A stretch of 64,000 bases of DNA, taken from Desulfobacteraceae bacterium. Its GTDB lineage: Bacteria > Desulfobacterota > Desulfobacteria > Desulfobacterales > Desulfosalsimonadaceae. The position numbers and the translations under genes were made by a program. Where the stretch lies: NCBI GenBank assembly GCA_011389935.1, contig JAABTJ010000014.1:1-64000 (forward strand), in the 5' to 3' direction. How positions within the stretch are numbered: the first letter of the stretch is position 1; every line of letters starts with the position of its first letter. The notes below the pieces were generated by a model. The model was not told the DNA's origin. It did not search any database and saw only the letters and a program-made list of their open reading frames with translations. Below are positions 1 through 9,379 of this stretch, piece by piece.

Positions 1-121
1 CCGTTGCATGGAGACATGCGACCTGAAGGCTCCTTGAAGAAGACGAGGTTGATAGGCCGGGGGTGTACGCACAGCAATGTGTTGAGCTTACCGGTACTAA
101 TAAGCCGTGCGGCTTAGCCAC
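1..121 (+). rRNA. 23S ribosomal RNA, 3' end (partial)
   Basis: The first ~120 bases match the highly conserved 3' terminus of bacterial 23S rRNA, including the helix segment GTGTTGAGCTTACCGGTACT followed by AATAAGCCGTG. The rest of the gene lies before the window. A 5S gene follows after about 46 bases, so this is the distal end of an rRNA operon. The exact 3' processing site is estimated by comparison with the E. coli end. Confidence 0.93.
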
Positions 122-167
122 AATTTTTCATTGGGCTGAACGTTTTGATGAGTTTGCATTACGGTTT

Positions 168-284
168 TTCGGTGGCGATGGCAAAGGGGAGACACCCGTT
201 ACCATCCCGAACACGGCAGTTAAGCCCTTTAGCGCCGATGGTACTGCCGGGGCGACCCGGTGGGAGAGTAGGTCGCCGCCGAAA
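168..284 (+). rRNA. 5S ribosomal RNA
   Basis: The segment has the 5S landmarks: a 5' arm TTCGGTGGCGATGGC, the conserved loop CCCGTTACCATCCCGAACACG, AGTTAAGCCCTTTAGCGCC, and a 3' arm GGTCGCCGCCGAA complementary to the 5' arm. Length is about 117 nt, normal for 5S. It lies between the 23S end and a strong terminator, as the last gene of the rRNA operon. Ends are uncertain by a few bases. Confidence 0.93.
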
Positions 285-293
285 TTAATATAC

Positions 294-335
294 AAAAGCC
301 CCGGCCTCTTTTTATGACGCCGGGGCTTTTTTTTG
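294..335 (+). terminator. Rho-independent terminator of the rRNA operon
   Basis: AAAAGCCCCGGC and GCCGGGGCTTTT form a GC-rich stem around a short loop, followed by an uninterrupted T tract. It sits directly after 5S rRNA. Confidence 0.92.
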
Positions 336-423
336 TTGATAACCCGGGTATGACCCTTTAATAATAGATGCATATGGTACCGTGTGATTCCTTTTAATCC
401 TCAAATTTATTGCGGCGCTTCCA

Positions 424-1932
424 GTGCGTTTAAAAAGCCTCAGAGTAAAAATCGCTATTCATCTCGCCATCCTTTTACTGGTCGCCATCGGCCTGACCAA
501 TTTTGTCCTGCTTCGCATCATTGAAAAAAATATCATGGAAAAGCAGATTGCATTCGGTGAAAACTGGATTGCTTCCGTCCATGAGATACGCGACTCCGGT
601 GAAGACCTGCTGTCTGTTTTGTCCGGCTACGAAAACCATTTTTATCCCGGTATCGTATATGCATTGTATACGGGGGAGGGGGGAGATCTTGCCGGGTTTT
701 CCCGCACGAGTGCCGATCTAATCGATCCTCATGCCAGACGATTGCTTGAACATGCCATAAATACGAAAGAATCCGCATACCTTTTTGCCGGCCGGGAGTG
801 GGGGGTTTTCTGGAAAAGAAGCAAATACCTGATCGTCGCCGTGCCCGTCTCCGGGGGTGCAGGTGCCGCAGCCATTGAACTCGGCCCCGACTATAAAATT
901 CTGCGCAATTCCCAGCAGGTTGCCGTCGGGTATATGTTTTTAAATTTTCTGGTCCTGTTTGCCTTTGGCATGTATCGCTTTTCCAGCCTTGTACTGCGGC
1001 CGATCCACCGTTTTATTCGATTGACGGATAATTACCGGTATTCGGAGCCGTTTGACTTTTTTCCCGAAAAACAACACGATGAATTCAGTCGGCTGTCGTC
1101 TTCCTTGAATCGCATGGTTCACCGGATCGATGATGACAGGCAGGAACTCGAGCAGTCTCTCGAAAAAATTGAAACCGCCAATCGTGATTTAAAAAAAGCG
1201 CAGCAGGAAATTATCCGGGCTGAGAAATTGGCATCCATCGGCAGGCTTTCCGCGGGCATTGCACATGAAATCGGCAACCCGATCAGCATTGTGCTTGGAT
1301 ATCTCGGTTTGCTCAAAACCCGTTCCATATCGCCTGAAGACAGCAAGGGCAAGGATTACATCGCACGGGCCGAGGTCGAAATTAATCGTATCAATGATGT
1401 CATTCGGCAGCTTCTTGACTTTTCCCGCTCTACCCCGTCGGGTTTCACCGATTTTTCGGTCCATGATATTCTGCGTGATACCGGTCGTATGCTATCCCAG
1501 CAGCCATTGATGGAGAATATCCGCTTGTATTTGGATTTTTCAGCATCCAGTGATATCATCCATGCAGACCGGAATCAGTTGCACCAGGTGATTGTCAATC
1601 TGGTAATCAACGCGGCGGATTCCATATCCGCCGTGGCAGACAATCCGGAGCAAGGTGAAATTCGTATTTCTACCGCTGTTTCTGAGGACAGTCGGTGGAT
1701 CCGTATTTCGATTCGGGATAACGGCTGCGGAATCTCACCTGAAAACAAGGACAAAGTTTTTGATCCGTTTTTTACAACCAAGGAAACGGGCAAAGGAACC
1801 GGACTGGGCCTTTATGTCAGTTATATGATCATCGAGCGCTTTGGCGGCGGCATCTCCATTCCAAACAAAAAGGAACGCGGCGCAAATATTGTCATCGAAC
1901 TGCCGCTGACAGGCAAAAAACAATCCGAATAA
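424..1932 (+). CDS. Membrane sensor histidine kinase (HAMP, HisKA, HATPase_c)
   Basis: A 502-residue two-component sensor kinase. A hydrophobic segment at ~11-30 and another at ~166-187 bracket a ~135-residue extracytoplasmic sensor region. They are followed by a HAMP-like linker (~188-240) and a coiled coil. The H box [14 protein letters not shown] carries the phospho-acceptor His281. The ATPase domain shows the N box ([10 protein letters not shown]), DNGCGI and a GKGTGLGL G2 box. The start is GTG with no clear Shine-Dalgarno sequence, so the exact N-terminus is open. The gene lies 78 bp before an NtrC-family regulator in the same orientation and is its likely partner. The signal sensed cannot be read from the sequence. 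Confidence 0.9.
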   Translation: MRLKSLRVKIAIHLAILLLVAIGLTNFVLLRIIEKNIMEKQIAFGENWIASVHEIRDSGEDLLSVLSGYENHFYPGIVYALYTGEGGDLAGFSRTSADLIDPHARRLLEHAINTKESAYLFAGREWGVFWKRSKYLIVAVPVSGGAGAAAIELGPDYKILRNSQQVAVGYMFLNFLVLFAFGMYRFSSLVLRPIHRFIRLTDNYRYSEPFDFFPEKQHDEFSRLSSSLNRMVHRIDDDRQELEQSLEKIETANRDLKKAQQEIIRAEKLASIGRLSAGIAHEIGNPISIVLGYLGLLKTRSISPEDSKGKDYIARAEVEINRINDVIRQLLDFSRSTPSGFTDFSVHDILRDTGRMLSQQPLMENIRLYLDFSASSDIIHADRNQLHQVIVNLVINAADSISAVADNPEQGEIRISTAVSEDSRWIRISIRDNGCGISPENKDKVFDPFFTTKETGKGTGLGLYVSYMIIERFGGGISIPNKKERGANIVIELPLTGKKQSE

Positions 1933-2010
1933 ACGGGGTGCCGGGGAATCGCCGATGAATCGGGCATCCATCGCAACTGTACGGAAATTTTTCTTTATCC
2001 CGTAAACGAA

Positions 2011-3402
2011 ATGCGTGCCATGAATCAAAACAGGATACTGATTGTTGATGACCAGGCCAATATGCGTCACATGATGTCCGTATTGCTTACGGATGCCGGG
2101 TATGTCGTGGATGAGGCGGCGGATGGGGAGGAAGCCCTGCGCAAGGTAAGGAAGCATTCGTACAATTACATTTTTTGCGATATAAAAATGCCGAAGATGG
2201 ATGGTATGACGTTCATGAAATCTGCCGGCGCAGCGCTGGATCAGACCAGCGTCATCATGATGTCCGCATACGGCAGCATCGATATTGCAATTGAAGCCAT
2301 GAAGCTTGGTGCATATGATTATATTTCCAAGCCATTCAAGCCGGATGAAATCCTGCTTACGCTGAAGAAGGCTCATGAGCGGGAGGTGTTAAAAGCAGAA
2401 AACACCGTATTGCGCCAACGCATCGAGGAGATCGAGGGCTCTCACAGTTTTGGTGACATGGTGGCAAAAAGCAAATCCATGCAGGATGTGTTCAAATTGT
2501 CCGCTAAGGTGGCGCAATATGACACCACGGTTCTGGTGACCGGACAGAGCGGAACAGGCAAGGAGCTGATTGCCAAGGCGATCCACTACAGTAGCAAACG
2601 GAATAAAAAGCAAATAGTTCCGGTAAATTGTGCAGGCATACCTCATAATTTACTTGAAAGCGAGTTGTTCGGGTATAAAAAAGGGGCATTTACCGGCGCG
2701 GATCGTGATTACGGTGGATTGTTCGAGGCAGCGGAAGGCGGAACGCTTTTTCTGGACGAAATTGGGGATCTCCCGTCGTCTTTGCAGGTGAAGCTTTTGC
2801 GGGTGCTCCAGGAAGGTGAAATCCGTCCCCTGGGCGCCTCCGAATCCAGGGTCGTGGATGCCCGGATTGTTGCCGCAACGTCCAAAACCCTGGAAGAGGA
2901 AATTAAAAATGGAAATTTCCGGGAGGACCTGTATTACCGGTTGAACGTCATGTCGATTCACCTTCCTCCGCTGGCGGAACACAGTGAAGACATTCCATTG
3001 CTGTGTCAGTTTTTCATGGATCGCTATAACCGCAAATTCGGGAAGGCCGTCCAAACCATTTCCCCCGCCGCAATGTCCATGCTCCTTGAATATCAATGGC
3101 CAGGCAATGTCCGGGAGCTGGAAAACATGATCGAACGTGGCGTGGTTCTCGCAGAAGAGCAGGAGCTGGGACCGGAAAATTTTCCAATCCATTTGCAGTC
3201 CGCCAAAATGAATCGGGGGGAAGGCGGCGAAAATGTTTTTGCAGGTTTTTCCCTGAAAACGGGAAAGGTGCGACTGGAGGAGGCAATGATCCGGAAAGCG
3301 CTTGCAAAAACCGGGGGTAACAGAACCCAGGCGGCAAGGCTGCTTGAAATAAGCCATCCTTCCCTGTTGGGCAAGATAAAGCGCTACGGGATTGACGAAT
3401 AA
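2011..3402 (+). CDS. Sigma-54-dependent response regulator (NtrC family)
   Basis: A 463-residue protein with the full NtrC layout. The receiver domain (~7-118) has phospho-acceptor Asp57 in CDIKMPKMDG and the acidic pair Asp13/Asp14. The AAA+ sigma-54 interaction domain (~150-385) has Walker A GQSGTGKE (~178-185), the sigma-54-contacting GAFTGA loop at 225-230 and Walker B GGTLFLDEIGDL. A Fis-type helix-turn-helix lies at the C-terminus (GGNRTQAARLLEISH, ~432-446). It should activate sigma-54 promoters after phosphorylation, most likely by the adjacent upstream kinase. Two start codons are possible (2011 or 2020); neither has a strong ribosome-binding site. Target genes are not evident here. 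Confidence 0.93.
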   Translation: MRAMNQNRILIVDDQANMRHMMSVLLTDAGYVVDEAADGEEALRKVRKHSYNYIFCDIKMPKMDGMTFMKSAGAALDQTSVIMMSAYGSIDIAIEAMKLGAYDYISKPFKPDEILLTLKKAHEREVLKAENTVLRQRIEEIEGSHSFGDMVAKSKSMQDVFKLSAKVAQYDTTVLVTGQSGTGKELIAKAIHYSSKRNKKQIVPVNCAGIPHNLLESELFGYKKGAFTGADRDYGGLFEAAEGGTLFLDEIGDLPSSLQVKLLRVLQEGEIRPLGASESRVVDARIVAATSKTLEEEIKNGNFREDLYYRLNVMSIHLPPLAEHSEDIPLLCQFFMDRYNRKFGKAVQTISPAAMSMLLEYQWPGNVRELENMIERGVVLAEEQELGPENFPIHLQSAKMNRGEGGENVFAGFSLKTGKVRLEEAMIRKALAKTGGNRTQAARLLEISHPSLLGKIKRYGIDE

Positions 3403-3428
3403 TCGTTAAGGGCCATAAATATCGGCCA

Positions 3429-3470
3429 TAAAAAGGGGGCATGATGTGTCCGTCTCCACATGCCCCCTTG
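3429..3470 (-). terminator. Intrinsic terminator of the ihfA-like gene
   Basis: AAGGGGGCATG pairs with CATGCCCCCTT (11-bp stem). Read on the minus strand the stem is followed by TTTTTA, so it suits the minus-strand IHF-like gene. On the plus strand there is no T run, so it is a poor terminator for the response regulator. Confidence 0.75.
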
Positions 3471-3521
3471 TCCCCGAATTGCTATATCGCTGTATATCAA
3501 ATGGTAAGGCGGTAAATACGC

Positions 3522-3809
3522 CTACTCCTTTCCGCTGTTGATGCGATCTCTTAACTTGCCCGAACATTTGAAAGTTACGACCCTCCTGGCTTCGAGGAGC
3601 AGGTCATCGCCCGTAGCCGGATTTCGCCCCCTTCTGGTTGACTTGTCCTTTACGCAAAATTTTCCGAAACCGGAAACAAGAACGTCTTCGTTTTCTTCAA
3701 GGCTTCTTTTAATGATTTCAAGAAGGGATTCAACGATTTCAACTGATTTTTTTTTGGTAAAACCAAGGTCGTTAACCTGTTCCACGATTTTATTTTTTGT
3801 CAATGCCAT
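3522..3809 (-). CDS. ihfA: Integration host factor subunit alpha (IHF/HU family)
   Basis: A 95-residue DNA-bending protein. MALTKNKIVEQV opens the family fold. The segment GFGKFCVKDKSTRRGRNPAT contains the conserved β-arm with the RNP tip that intercalates DNA, followed by ARRVVTFKCSGKLRDRI. The ARRVV segment and the overall length favour the IHF-alpha branch over HU. The start has a strong AGGAGG site seven bases upstream. It may be co-transcribed with a small ORF upstream and ends at an intrinsic terminator. A second family member (HU) is at 18894. Alpha versus beta assignment rests on motif memory only. Confidence 0.88.
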   Translation of the reverse strand: MALTKNKIVEQVNDLGFTKKKSVEIVESLLEIIKRSLEENEDVLVSGFGKFCVKDKSTRRGRNPATGDDLLLEARRVVTFKCSGKLRDRINSGKE

Positions 3810-3858
3810 TAATGCCTCCTGCTCGGGCGGTTAATTGTCAATCTCGCTTTGAACCGGT

Positions 3859-4044
3859 TCAGCTTTCATCCTGACGGTCCGCGTCGTCGTCCATCTTGCT
3901 ACCTTCGGTTTGTTCGGTGGTTACCGGGAAATGCTCCCTCACTGTTTCGATGATACGATCAATCCGGTTGGAAATCTCATCAATTTCCGTTTTCAGCTGG
4001 ATGTCATCCGGATAATCCGCGTTTTCCAATGTATCTCGTGTCAT
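3859..4044 (-). CDS. Small acidic protein of unknown function upstream of ihfA
   Basis: A possible 61-residue protein, strongly acidic, with a predicted amphipathic helix in the middle (KTEIDEISNRIDRIIETVRE) and a polar Asp/Glu-rich tail. It lies 49 bp upstream of the IHF gene on the same strand and could share its transcript. The ribosome-binding site is weak (GGAAAC before ATG). I do not recognise a family. The case for coding is its position, the heptad-like helix and the absence of an alternative use of the region; it could be spurious. Confidence 0.45.
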   Translation of the reverse strand: MTRDTLENADYPDDIQLKTEIDEISNRIDRIIETVREHFPVTTEQTEGSKMDDDADRQDES

Positions 4045-4417
4045 GTTTCCGCGTATTGTCCATGTTATGCAGGTAACGCCACTGTATGGGTGTCGATCCT
4101 TCGGTTGGGTAATGGATACGTCATTTATTCCAATAGGATTCCCCTAAAAATGCTTAATATTTGTAATAAATAAACAGAAAGGAATAAAATGTCAAGGTGT
4201 TATAATGTTTTTTAATTTTTATGAAAAACGTATCTTTTTTTGTACAAACATGTTCATACAACAGGATTGATTTTTACACGGAAACACATATATTGTTACA
4301 ACTTGTTTTCAAGGGGTTCCCGGCATGGTATATCCGGCGGAAAAAAGGGGGATCACCGGCTGATCCGGGAAGCCTTGCTGAAAAACAAATAAAAAAGACA
4401 ATATCCGGGTGCAAAGT
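4045..4417. other. Intergenic, AT-rich, no gene supported
   Basis: The stretch between the small acidic ORF and the tRNA terminator is AT-rich, particularly 4140-4300. On the minus strand TTGACA (4190-4195) with TATTTA 17 bases downstream (4167-4172) is a possible promoter for the ihfA unit. The plus strand has an isolated TATAAT at 4201 without a matching -35. A 74-codon plus-strand ORF here shows no family features and I do not call it. Confidence 0.4.
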
Positions 4418-4450
4418 GAAAAAGGTTTCAGGAAAAATCGCCTGAAACCT
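4418..4450 (-). terminator. Intrinsic terminator of tRNA-Thr
   Basis: AGGTTTCAGG and CCTGAAACCT form a 10-bp stem; on the minus strand it is followed by TTTTTC. It lies 15 bases beyond the tRNA 3' end. Confidence 0.85.
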
Positions 4451-4464
4451 CTGTTTTCATTTGC

Positions 4465-4540
4465 TGGAGCCGACGAGCGGATTTGAACCGCTGGCCTGCT
4501 GATTACGAATCAGCTGCTCTACCAACTGAGCTACGTCGGC
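4465..4540 (-). tRNA. tRNA-Thr (anticodon CGT)
   Basis: On the minus strand a 76-nt cloverleaf starts GCCGACG (acceptor), has the D-arm AGCTCAGTTGGTAGAGC, an anticodon arm CTGATTCGTAATCAG with anticodon CGT (reads ACG, Thr), a T arm with GGTTCAAATCC and the acceptor return CGTCGGC followed by T and encoded CCA. It is a single-gene transcription unit with its own promoter and terminator. Confidence 0.96.
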
Positions 4541-4556
4541 CGAAAATGTGTCATTT

Positions 4557-4585
4557 CTGATAGCATGGGCATGGTTCACCGTCAA
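4557..4585 (-). promoter_or_regulatory. Sigma-70-type promoter for tRNA-Thr
   Basis: On the minus strand TTGACG (4580-4585) and TATCAG (4557-4562) are separated by exactly 17 bp and lie 17 bp upstream of the mature tRNA 5' end. Hexamers match consensus 5/6 and 4/6. Confidence 0.65.
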
Positions 4586-4695
4586 GCGGTTTTTGCCCGC
4601 ACCGGGTATTAAAAGCGGCGGATGGTTCCGATACATTTCAACGGTCGTTTTTTATCCTTTATGAGACGCCGTTGATGATATAAAGCAAAGGGATT

Positions 4696-7600
4696 ATGAG
4701 ACGTCTTACTGAGAAAACAAATTACCCTGGCAAGGAAAGCCCAATCGACGAAATCATCGATGCCGTGCAGGTGCGGGGCATCCGGGACATGGATATCGAA
4801 GGATCCGGCGGCGCAGAAAGATCCTATGTCATTTCCCGCCTGGCGGAAAAAATCAAACGAATGGTATTTGTGGTCGTGCCGTCAAAACAGGTTGCGGAAA
4901 CCGTGGTGCAGGACCTTGCTTTTTTTGCCGCCCCCTCCACGCCACCCGCATTTCTATTTCCGCCATACAACATCCTTCCCTTCAAGCGGCTTGCCTACCA
5001 CAATGAAACGGCGGCGCACCGGATCCGCATTTTATATGAACTGGCAATTGCCGGCAATACGCCCGCCATTGGTGTTGTCCCCGTTGAAACGCTGCTTCAG
5101 CGGGTCATTCCAAAAGAAGAGCTATGCGGGTATGCGGAGCTTGTCATGGTCAATGAAGAAATGGATCGCGACAGGCTGGTTGGCAAACTTCATTCCGGCG
5201 GCTACGTCCATTCTGCAATCGTCGAGGAGCCTGGAGAATACAGCGTTCGGGGAGGGATTGTCGACGTTTTTTCCCCCATGTATGATGATCCGCTGCGAAT
5301 CGAATTGTTCGGGGATACGGTTGACTCCATCCGCCGTTTTTCCGTTTCCAGCCAGAGAAAGGTCGACCACATGGAAGAGGCGGTTATCCTGCCCGCCAGG
5401 GAGGCCGTTTTTGAAAAACATCGGATAGACCATATCATCGAGCGGGCACGCGCACAGAAAACTTCCGCCGGTATCACCGAAGCAGCGGTCACCGAATTTG
5501 TGGACCGGCTTCAAGGAGAGGGGGTTTTTCCGGGTATTGAAGGGCTCCTCCCCCTGATGTATGATCGGACGGATACGGTATTGGATTATATCCATCCCAA
5601 TGCCCTCATCGTTGAATATGACCCTGCTGCCAATGAAACGGAAGCGGAAAAAAAGGAAGCCCGGGCAGCCAGGAATTATCTTTCTGCCTGCGATGACAAC
5701 CGGATGTGCGTTGCTCCTGAATCCATTTACCAGTCCTGGCACCAGGCACGATCGGCTCTGGATGAAAGACAGAAACTCTCCTTCCGGATGCTCACGCTGC
5801 ATTCGACTGATGATGATGCCGGTTCCGGCGGGAAAGATGCTGCTGTTACACTTTCCGTTGAGGACAACTCCGGTATTGCATCGCAGATACAGGGCTCCGG
5901 CAGAGGGGAGCAGCCGCTCAAGCCTGTCATGGAATGGATCGACACGTATGAAGCAATGGCGTATTCCGTAGCCATTGTCTGTCAGACGCGTTTTCAGGCA
6001 GATCGGCTCAAGGGGCTTTTGGACGCTTACGGGAAAAGTGTAAAGATTTTCCCATCATTTCTCGACATCACGGGAAGATCTCCGAAATCCGCCATTATTA
6101 AAGGGCGGTTGAGCGAGGGTTTTGTCTTCCATAACCAGCGCCTTGCCATTATCACGGAAAAAGAGATTTTTGGGAAAAAAGCAGTCCGCCGAAGCCGCAG
6201 CGAAAAACGCCATGCCGTTCAGACAACATTTCTCGATTTTTCCGATATTAACGCGGATGATCTTATCGTTCATGTATCGCACGGCATCGGACGGTACAAG
6301 GGCCTCGAAAAACTGACCATCGACAATATCACCAACGATTTTATGGTTCTTGAATACCGTGACAAGGACAAATTATATCTCCCTGTCGACCGGATGGACA
6401 TGGTTCAGAAGTATATGGGGGTCGATGATGTCGTTCCGGTCATTGACAAGCTGGGTGGCACATCATGGGCAAAAGTAAAGGCGAAGGCGAAGAAAAGCGT
6501 TGAAAAAATTGCCGGCGAACTGCTCCAGCTTTATGCCCGGAGAAAAGTGGAAAAGGGGCATGCGTTCGGTGGAGACGACAGCGATTACAGGGATTTTGAA
6601 GCGGGCTTCGCTTTTGATGAAACCGAAGATCAGATTAAGGCCATTGAGGATGTCCTGGCGGACATGGAATCGCCGGTTCCCATGGATCGCCTGATATGCG
6701 GCGACGTCGGGTACGGAAAAACCGAGGTTGCGCTTCGTGCCGCTTTTAAGGCGGTCAACGACGGAAAACAGGTAGTCGTGATGGTGCCGACCACCCTGTT
6801 GGCAGAGCAGCACTACCATACCTTTTTCCAGCGATTTGAAAAATATCCCGTAATTATCGACTGCATCAGCCGATTCCGCACCAAAAAAGAGCAAAAAGAA
6901 ATTGTTGACCGCATGCACAACGGCACGGCCGACATTGTCATCGGCACCCATCGCCTTCTCCAGAAAGATATCGGGTGTAAGGACCTGGGCCTGATCATCA
7001 TTGACGAAGAGCAGCGCTTCGGGGTCAAGCACAAGGAAAAACTGAAAAAGATGCGGAGCACGGTGGATGTCCTGTCCATGACGGCAACGCCTATACCGCG
7101 CACGCTTCACATGTCCATGCTGGGCGTACGCGATATCAGCATCATTTCCACGCCGCCGGAACTGCGACAGCCGATCATATCCTATATCAGCGAACTGGAT
7201 CCGGCAGTTATCTCGGAAGCTGTCCTGCGGGAGATCGATCGGGGCGGACAGATCTTTTTTGTTCATAACAATATCAATACCATCTGGAACATGGCGAAGT
7301 TTTTGAAGGAGATGGTGCCGGACGTTCGCCTTGGCGTTGCCCATGGGCGGTTGAGCGAGTCGGAACTCGAAAGTGTGATGCACAAATTTTTACACCGGGA
7401 AATCGACATGCTTGTGACCACCACCATCGTGGAATCGGGCCTTGACATTCCAAACGCAAACACTATTATCGTTAACCGTGCGGACCGGTTCGGCCTGGCG
7501 CAGATATACCAGCTTCGCGGCCGTGTGGGAAGGGCCGGAGAGCAGGCTTATGCCTATCTGATTGTTCCGGGGGAGGCCGCCCTCAGCCGTGATGCGCAAA

Positions 7601-8250
7601 AACGACTCAAGGTGCTCATGGCGCACAGCGATCTCGGCGCAGGCTTTCAGATCGCCCTTCATGATCTTAAAATCCGGGGCGGAGGGGCAGCCTTGGGGAT
7701 TCATCAGTCCGGCCACATCTCTACAGTCGGATATGATATGTTTCTGCAGCTCATGGAAGAATCCGTTGCAAGGCTTAAAGGGGAGGTCATCACGGAGCCT
7801 CTTGAACCGGAAATCAATATTCCCGTTTCCGTTTATATTCCGGAAAACTATATACCGGACCGGGATGGAAGGCTTTCGGCATACCGGCGTCTTGCCAGGA
7901 TGAAGGACCTGAAGGAGGTGGCGGATTTCAGGGAGGAACTCATCGACCGGTTCGGACAGCCGCCGGCGGAAGTGATCCATCTTTTGCTGAAGATCATGCT
8001 GAAGATACTGGCGAAAAAGGCCGGGGTGAAACGGCTTGATTTGACAACGGACAGCCTTTCAATGGCTTTTTCGGAGACGCACCAGAAAAATCCGCATGCG
8101 CTTGCAGATCTGGTTCTCTCCGCACCGGACCGTTTTCGAATGACACCCTCCCAGACCGTGATCGCAACCCTCAATAAATCGGGCATCAACAGCCTGATGA
8201 ACCAAAGCAAAAAAATATTGATGGAAATTGCAACATATGTTAATAATTAG
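4696..8250 (+). CDS. mfd: Transcription-repair coupling factor Mfd
   Basis: A 1184-residue ATP-dependent DNA translocase that removes RNA polymerase stalled at lesions and recruits UvrA. The N-terminal UvrB-homology region is followed by a CarD-like RNA polymerase-interaction domain (VHVSHGIGRYKGLEKL, ~530-545). The RecG-like motor has Walker A GDVGYGKTE (~669-677), DEEQ motif IIDEEQRFG (~768), SMTATPIPRTLHMS and TTTIVESGLDIPNANT, followed by QLRGRVGR. Length is close to E. coli Mfd. The ATG has an AAAGGG site upstream. It begins a plus-strand run of closely spaced genes. uvrB and uvrC lie elsewhere in this window at 54-58 kb. Confidence 0.97.
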   Translation: MRRLTEKTNYPGKESPIDEIIDAVQVRGIRDMDIEGSGGAERSYVISRLAEKIKRMVFVVVPSKQVAETVVQDLAFFAAPSTPPAFLFPPYNILPFKRLAYHNETAAHRIRILYELAIAGNTPAIGVVPVETLLQRVIPKEELCGYAELVMVNEEMDRDRLVGKLHSGGYVHSAIVEEPGEYSVRGGIVDVFSPMYDDPLRIELFGDTVDSIRRFSVSSQRKVDHMEEAVILPAREAVFEKHRIDHIIERARAQKTSAGITEAAVTEFVDRLQGEGVFPGIEGLLPLMYDRTDTVLDYIHPNALIVEYDPAANETEAEKKEARAARNYLSACDDNRMCVAPESIYQSWHQARSALDERQKLSFRMLTLHSTDDDAGSGGKDAAVTLSVEDNSGIASQIQGSGRGEQPLKPVMEWIDTYEAMAYSVAIVCQTRFQADRLKGLLDAYGKSVKIFPSFLDITGRSPKSAIIKGRLSEGFVFHNQRLAIITEKEIFGKKAVRRSRSEKRHAVQTTFLDFSDINADDLIVHVSHGIGRYKGLEKLTIDNITNDFMVLEYRDKDKLYLPVDRMDMVQKYMGVDDVVPVIDKLGGTSWAKVKAKAKKSVEKIAGELLQLYARRKVEKGHAFGGDDSDYRDFEAGFAFDETEDQIKAIEDVLADMESPVPMDRLICGDVGYGKTEVALRAAFKAVNDGKQVVVMVPTTLLAEQHYHTFFQRFEKYPVIIDCISRFRTKKEQKEIVDRMHNGTADIVIGTHRLLQKDIGCKDLGLIIIDEEQRFGVKHKEKLKKMRSTVDVLSMTATPIPRTLHMSMLGVRDISIISTPPELRQPIISYISELDPAVISEAVLREIDRGGQIFFVHNNINTIWNMAKFLKEMVPDVRLGVAHGRLSESELESVMHKFLHREIDMLVTTTIVESGLDIPNANTIIVNRADRFGLAQIYQLRGRVGRAGEQAYAYLIVPGEAALSRDAQKRLKVLMAHSDLGAGFQIALHDLKIRGGGAALGIHQSGHISTVGYDMFLQLMEESVARLKGEVITEPLEPEINIPVSVYIPENYIPDRDGRLSAYRRLARMKDLKEVADFREELIDRFGQPPAEVIHLLLKIMLKILAKKAGVKRLDLTTDSLSMAFSETHQKNPHALADLVLSAPDRFRMTPSQTVIATLNKSGINSLMNQSKKILMEIATYVNN

Positions 8251-8283
8251 AAATTTTTATTTCAAAGCCGGATCGGGGATTCA

Positions 8284-9282
8284 ATGAAAGAGCATATGCG
8301 TTCGTTTGGCATTCTTAAGAAGGGTATCGTTTTGGCTATCCTGGCATCGTTGATGTGCGTTGCCGGACCGGGGGTTTGCCGGGTGCAGTCCGCGGAAGTA
8401 GTCGACCGGATCGTAGCCATCGTCAACGAGGATATTATCCGCCTGTCGGATTTGAACCGTCACCTTGATACGATTAAACAGCAAATCCGTTCCCGTGGGC
8501 TTTCTTCGGCTGATGAGACGGAAATGATCTATGAAGCCCGGAAGGAGCTGATAGAGGATTTGATCGATGAAACCCTGGTCGACCAGGTCATACAAGAGAC
8601 CGGCATCCGGGTCAGCCAGGGGGAAATCGATGCGACCATTGAGCAGATCAAGTCGGCCAACCAGTTGACCCATGAAGATCTCCGGCGGGCATTGCAGGCC
8701 CGCGGTATCAGCATGGAAGCGTATCGGGAGGATATCCGGCAGCAGATTTTGCGAAGCAAGGTAATCGATCAGAAGGTAAAATCGAAAATCGTTATCACAG
8801 ACGAGGATATTCGAGAAGCCTATTCGTCGACGCCGGAAAAATACGGCCTTACGGAAAAATACCGGTTGAAGAATATCTTTATGCTCTACGGGGAAGACAG
8901 GGGCCAGGTGCGCCGGGAAATGGAAACGGTTCTGAGAGCGCTCGAGGACGGCGCGTCTTTCGATGAAATGGCCCGAAAGCATTCCATGGCGCCCAATGCG
9001 GAAGAGGGTGGAAAGCTGGGCGCTTTTGCACTGGGAGACCTGACCGGGCATCTGCAGCCGGTTATTGATGCACTTGAACCCGGCCAGTTTACCGGGATTG
9101 TCCAAACGGAAATGGGCTTTCAGATATTTTTTCTTGAAGACATTGAAGAACCGGAACAGCGGGAGCTGGAAGATGTCAAGAAGCGAATCGAACAGGCCTT
9201 GTACGAGCAGAAAGTGGAAGAAAAATTTGACAAATGGCTTGAATCCTTAAGAGAATCCGCTCATATTCGTGTTATTTTGTGA
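8284..9282 (+). CDS. SurA/PpiC-type periplasmic peptidyl-prolyl isomerase chaperone
   Basis: A 332-residue protein with an N-terminal signal sequence (hydrophobic core ~14-30), then a SurA-type helical chaperone region starting VVDRIVAIVNEDIIRLSDL. A single parvulin domain lies around 185-290 (YRLKNIFMLYG ... FDEMARKHSMAPNAEEGGKLG ... GFQIFFLEDI). The family assists outer-membrane protein folding in the periplasm. E. coli SurA has two parvulin domains; this protein has one, as is common in Desulfobacterota. It follows mfd by 33 bp and probably shares its transcript. Confidence 0.88.
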   Translation: MKEHMRSFGILKKGIVLAILASLMCVAGPGVCRVQSAEVVDRIVAIVNEDIIRLSDLNRHLDTIKQQIRSRGLSSADETEMIYEARKELIEDLIDETLVDQVIQETGIRVSQGEIDATIEQIKSANQLTHEDLRRALQARGISMEAYREDIRQQILRSKVIDQKVKSKIVITDEDIREAYSSTPEKYGLTEKYRLKNIFMLYGEDRGQVRREMETVLRALEDGASFDEMARKHSMAPNAEEGGKLGAFALGDLTGHLQPVIDALEPGQFTGIVQTEMGFQIFFLEDIEEPEQRELEDVKKRIEQALYEQKVEEKFDKWLESLRESAHIRVIL

Positions 9283-9379
9283 TGCCCGGCGCACCGCAAT
9301 ATCGGCCCCTTTACCGGTTTTTTCAATACCCTTCGGCCCGGAGACCGACCCGGAGATAATATTCGGATAGAACGATACC

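Noticed and set aside
4221-4445. 74-codon plus-strand ORF
   Set aside because: It is in AT-rich intergenic DNA, ends in the tRNA terminator, and shows no family features or ribosome-binding site.
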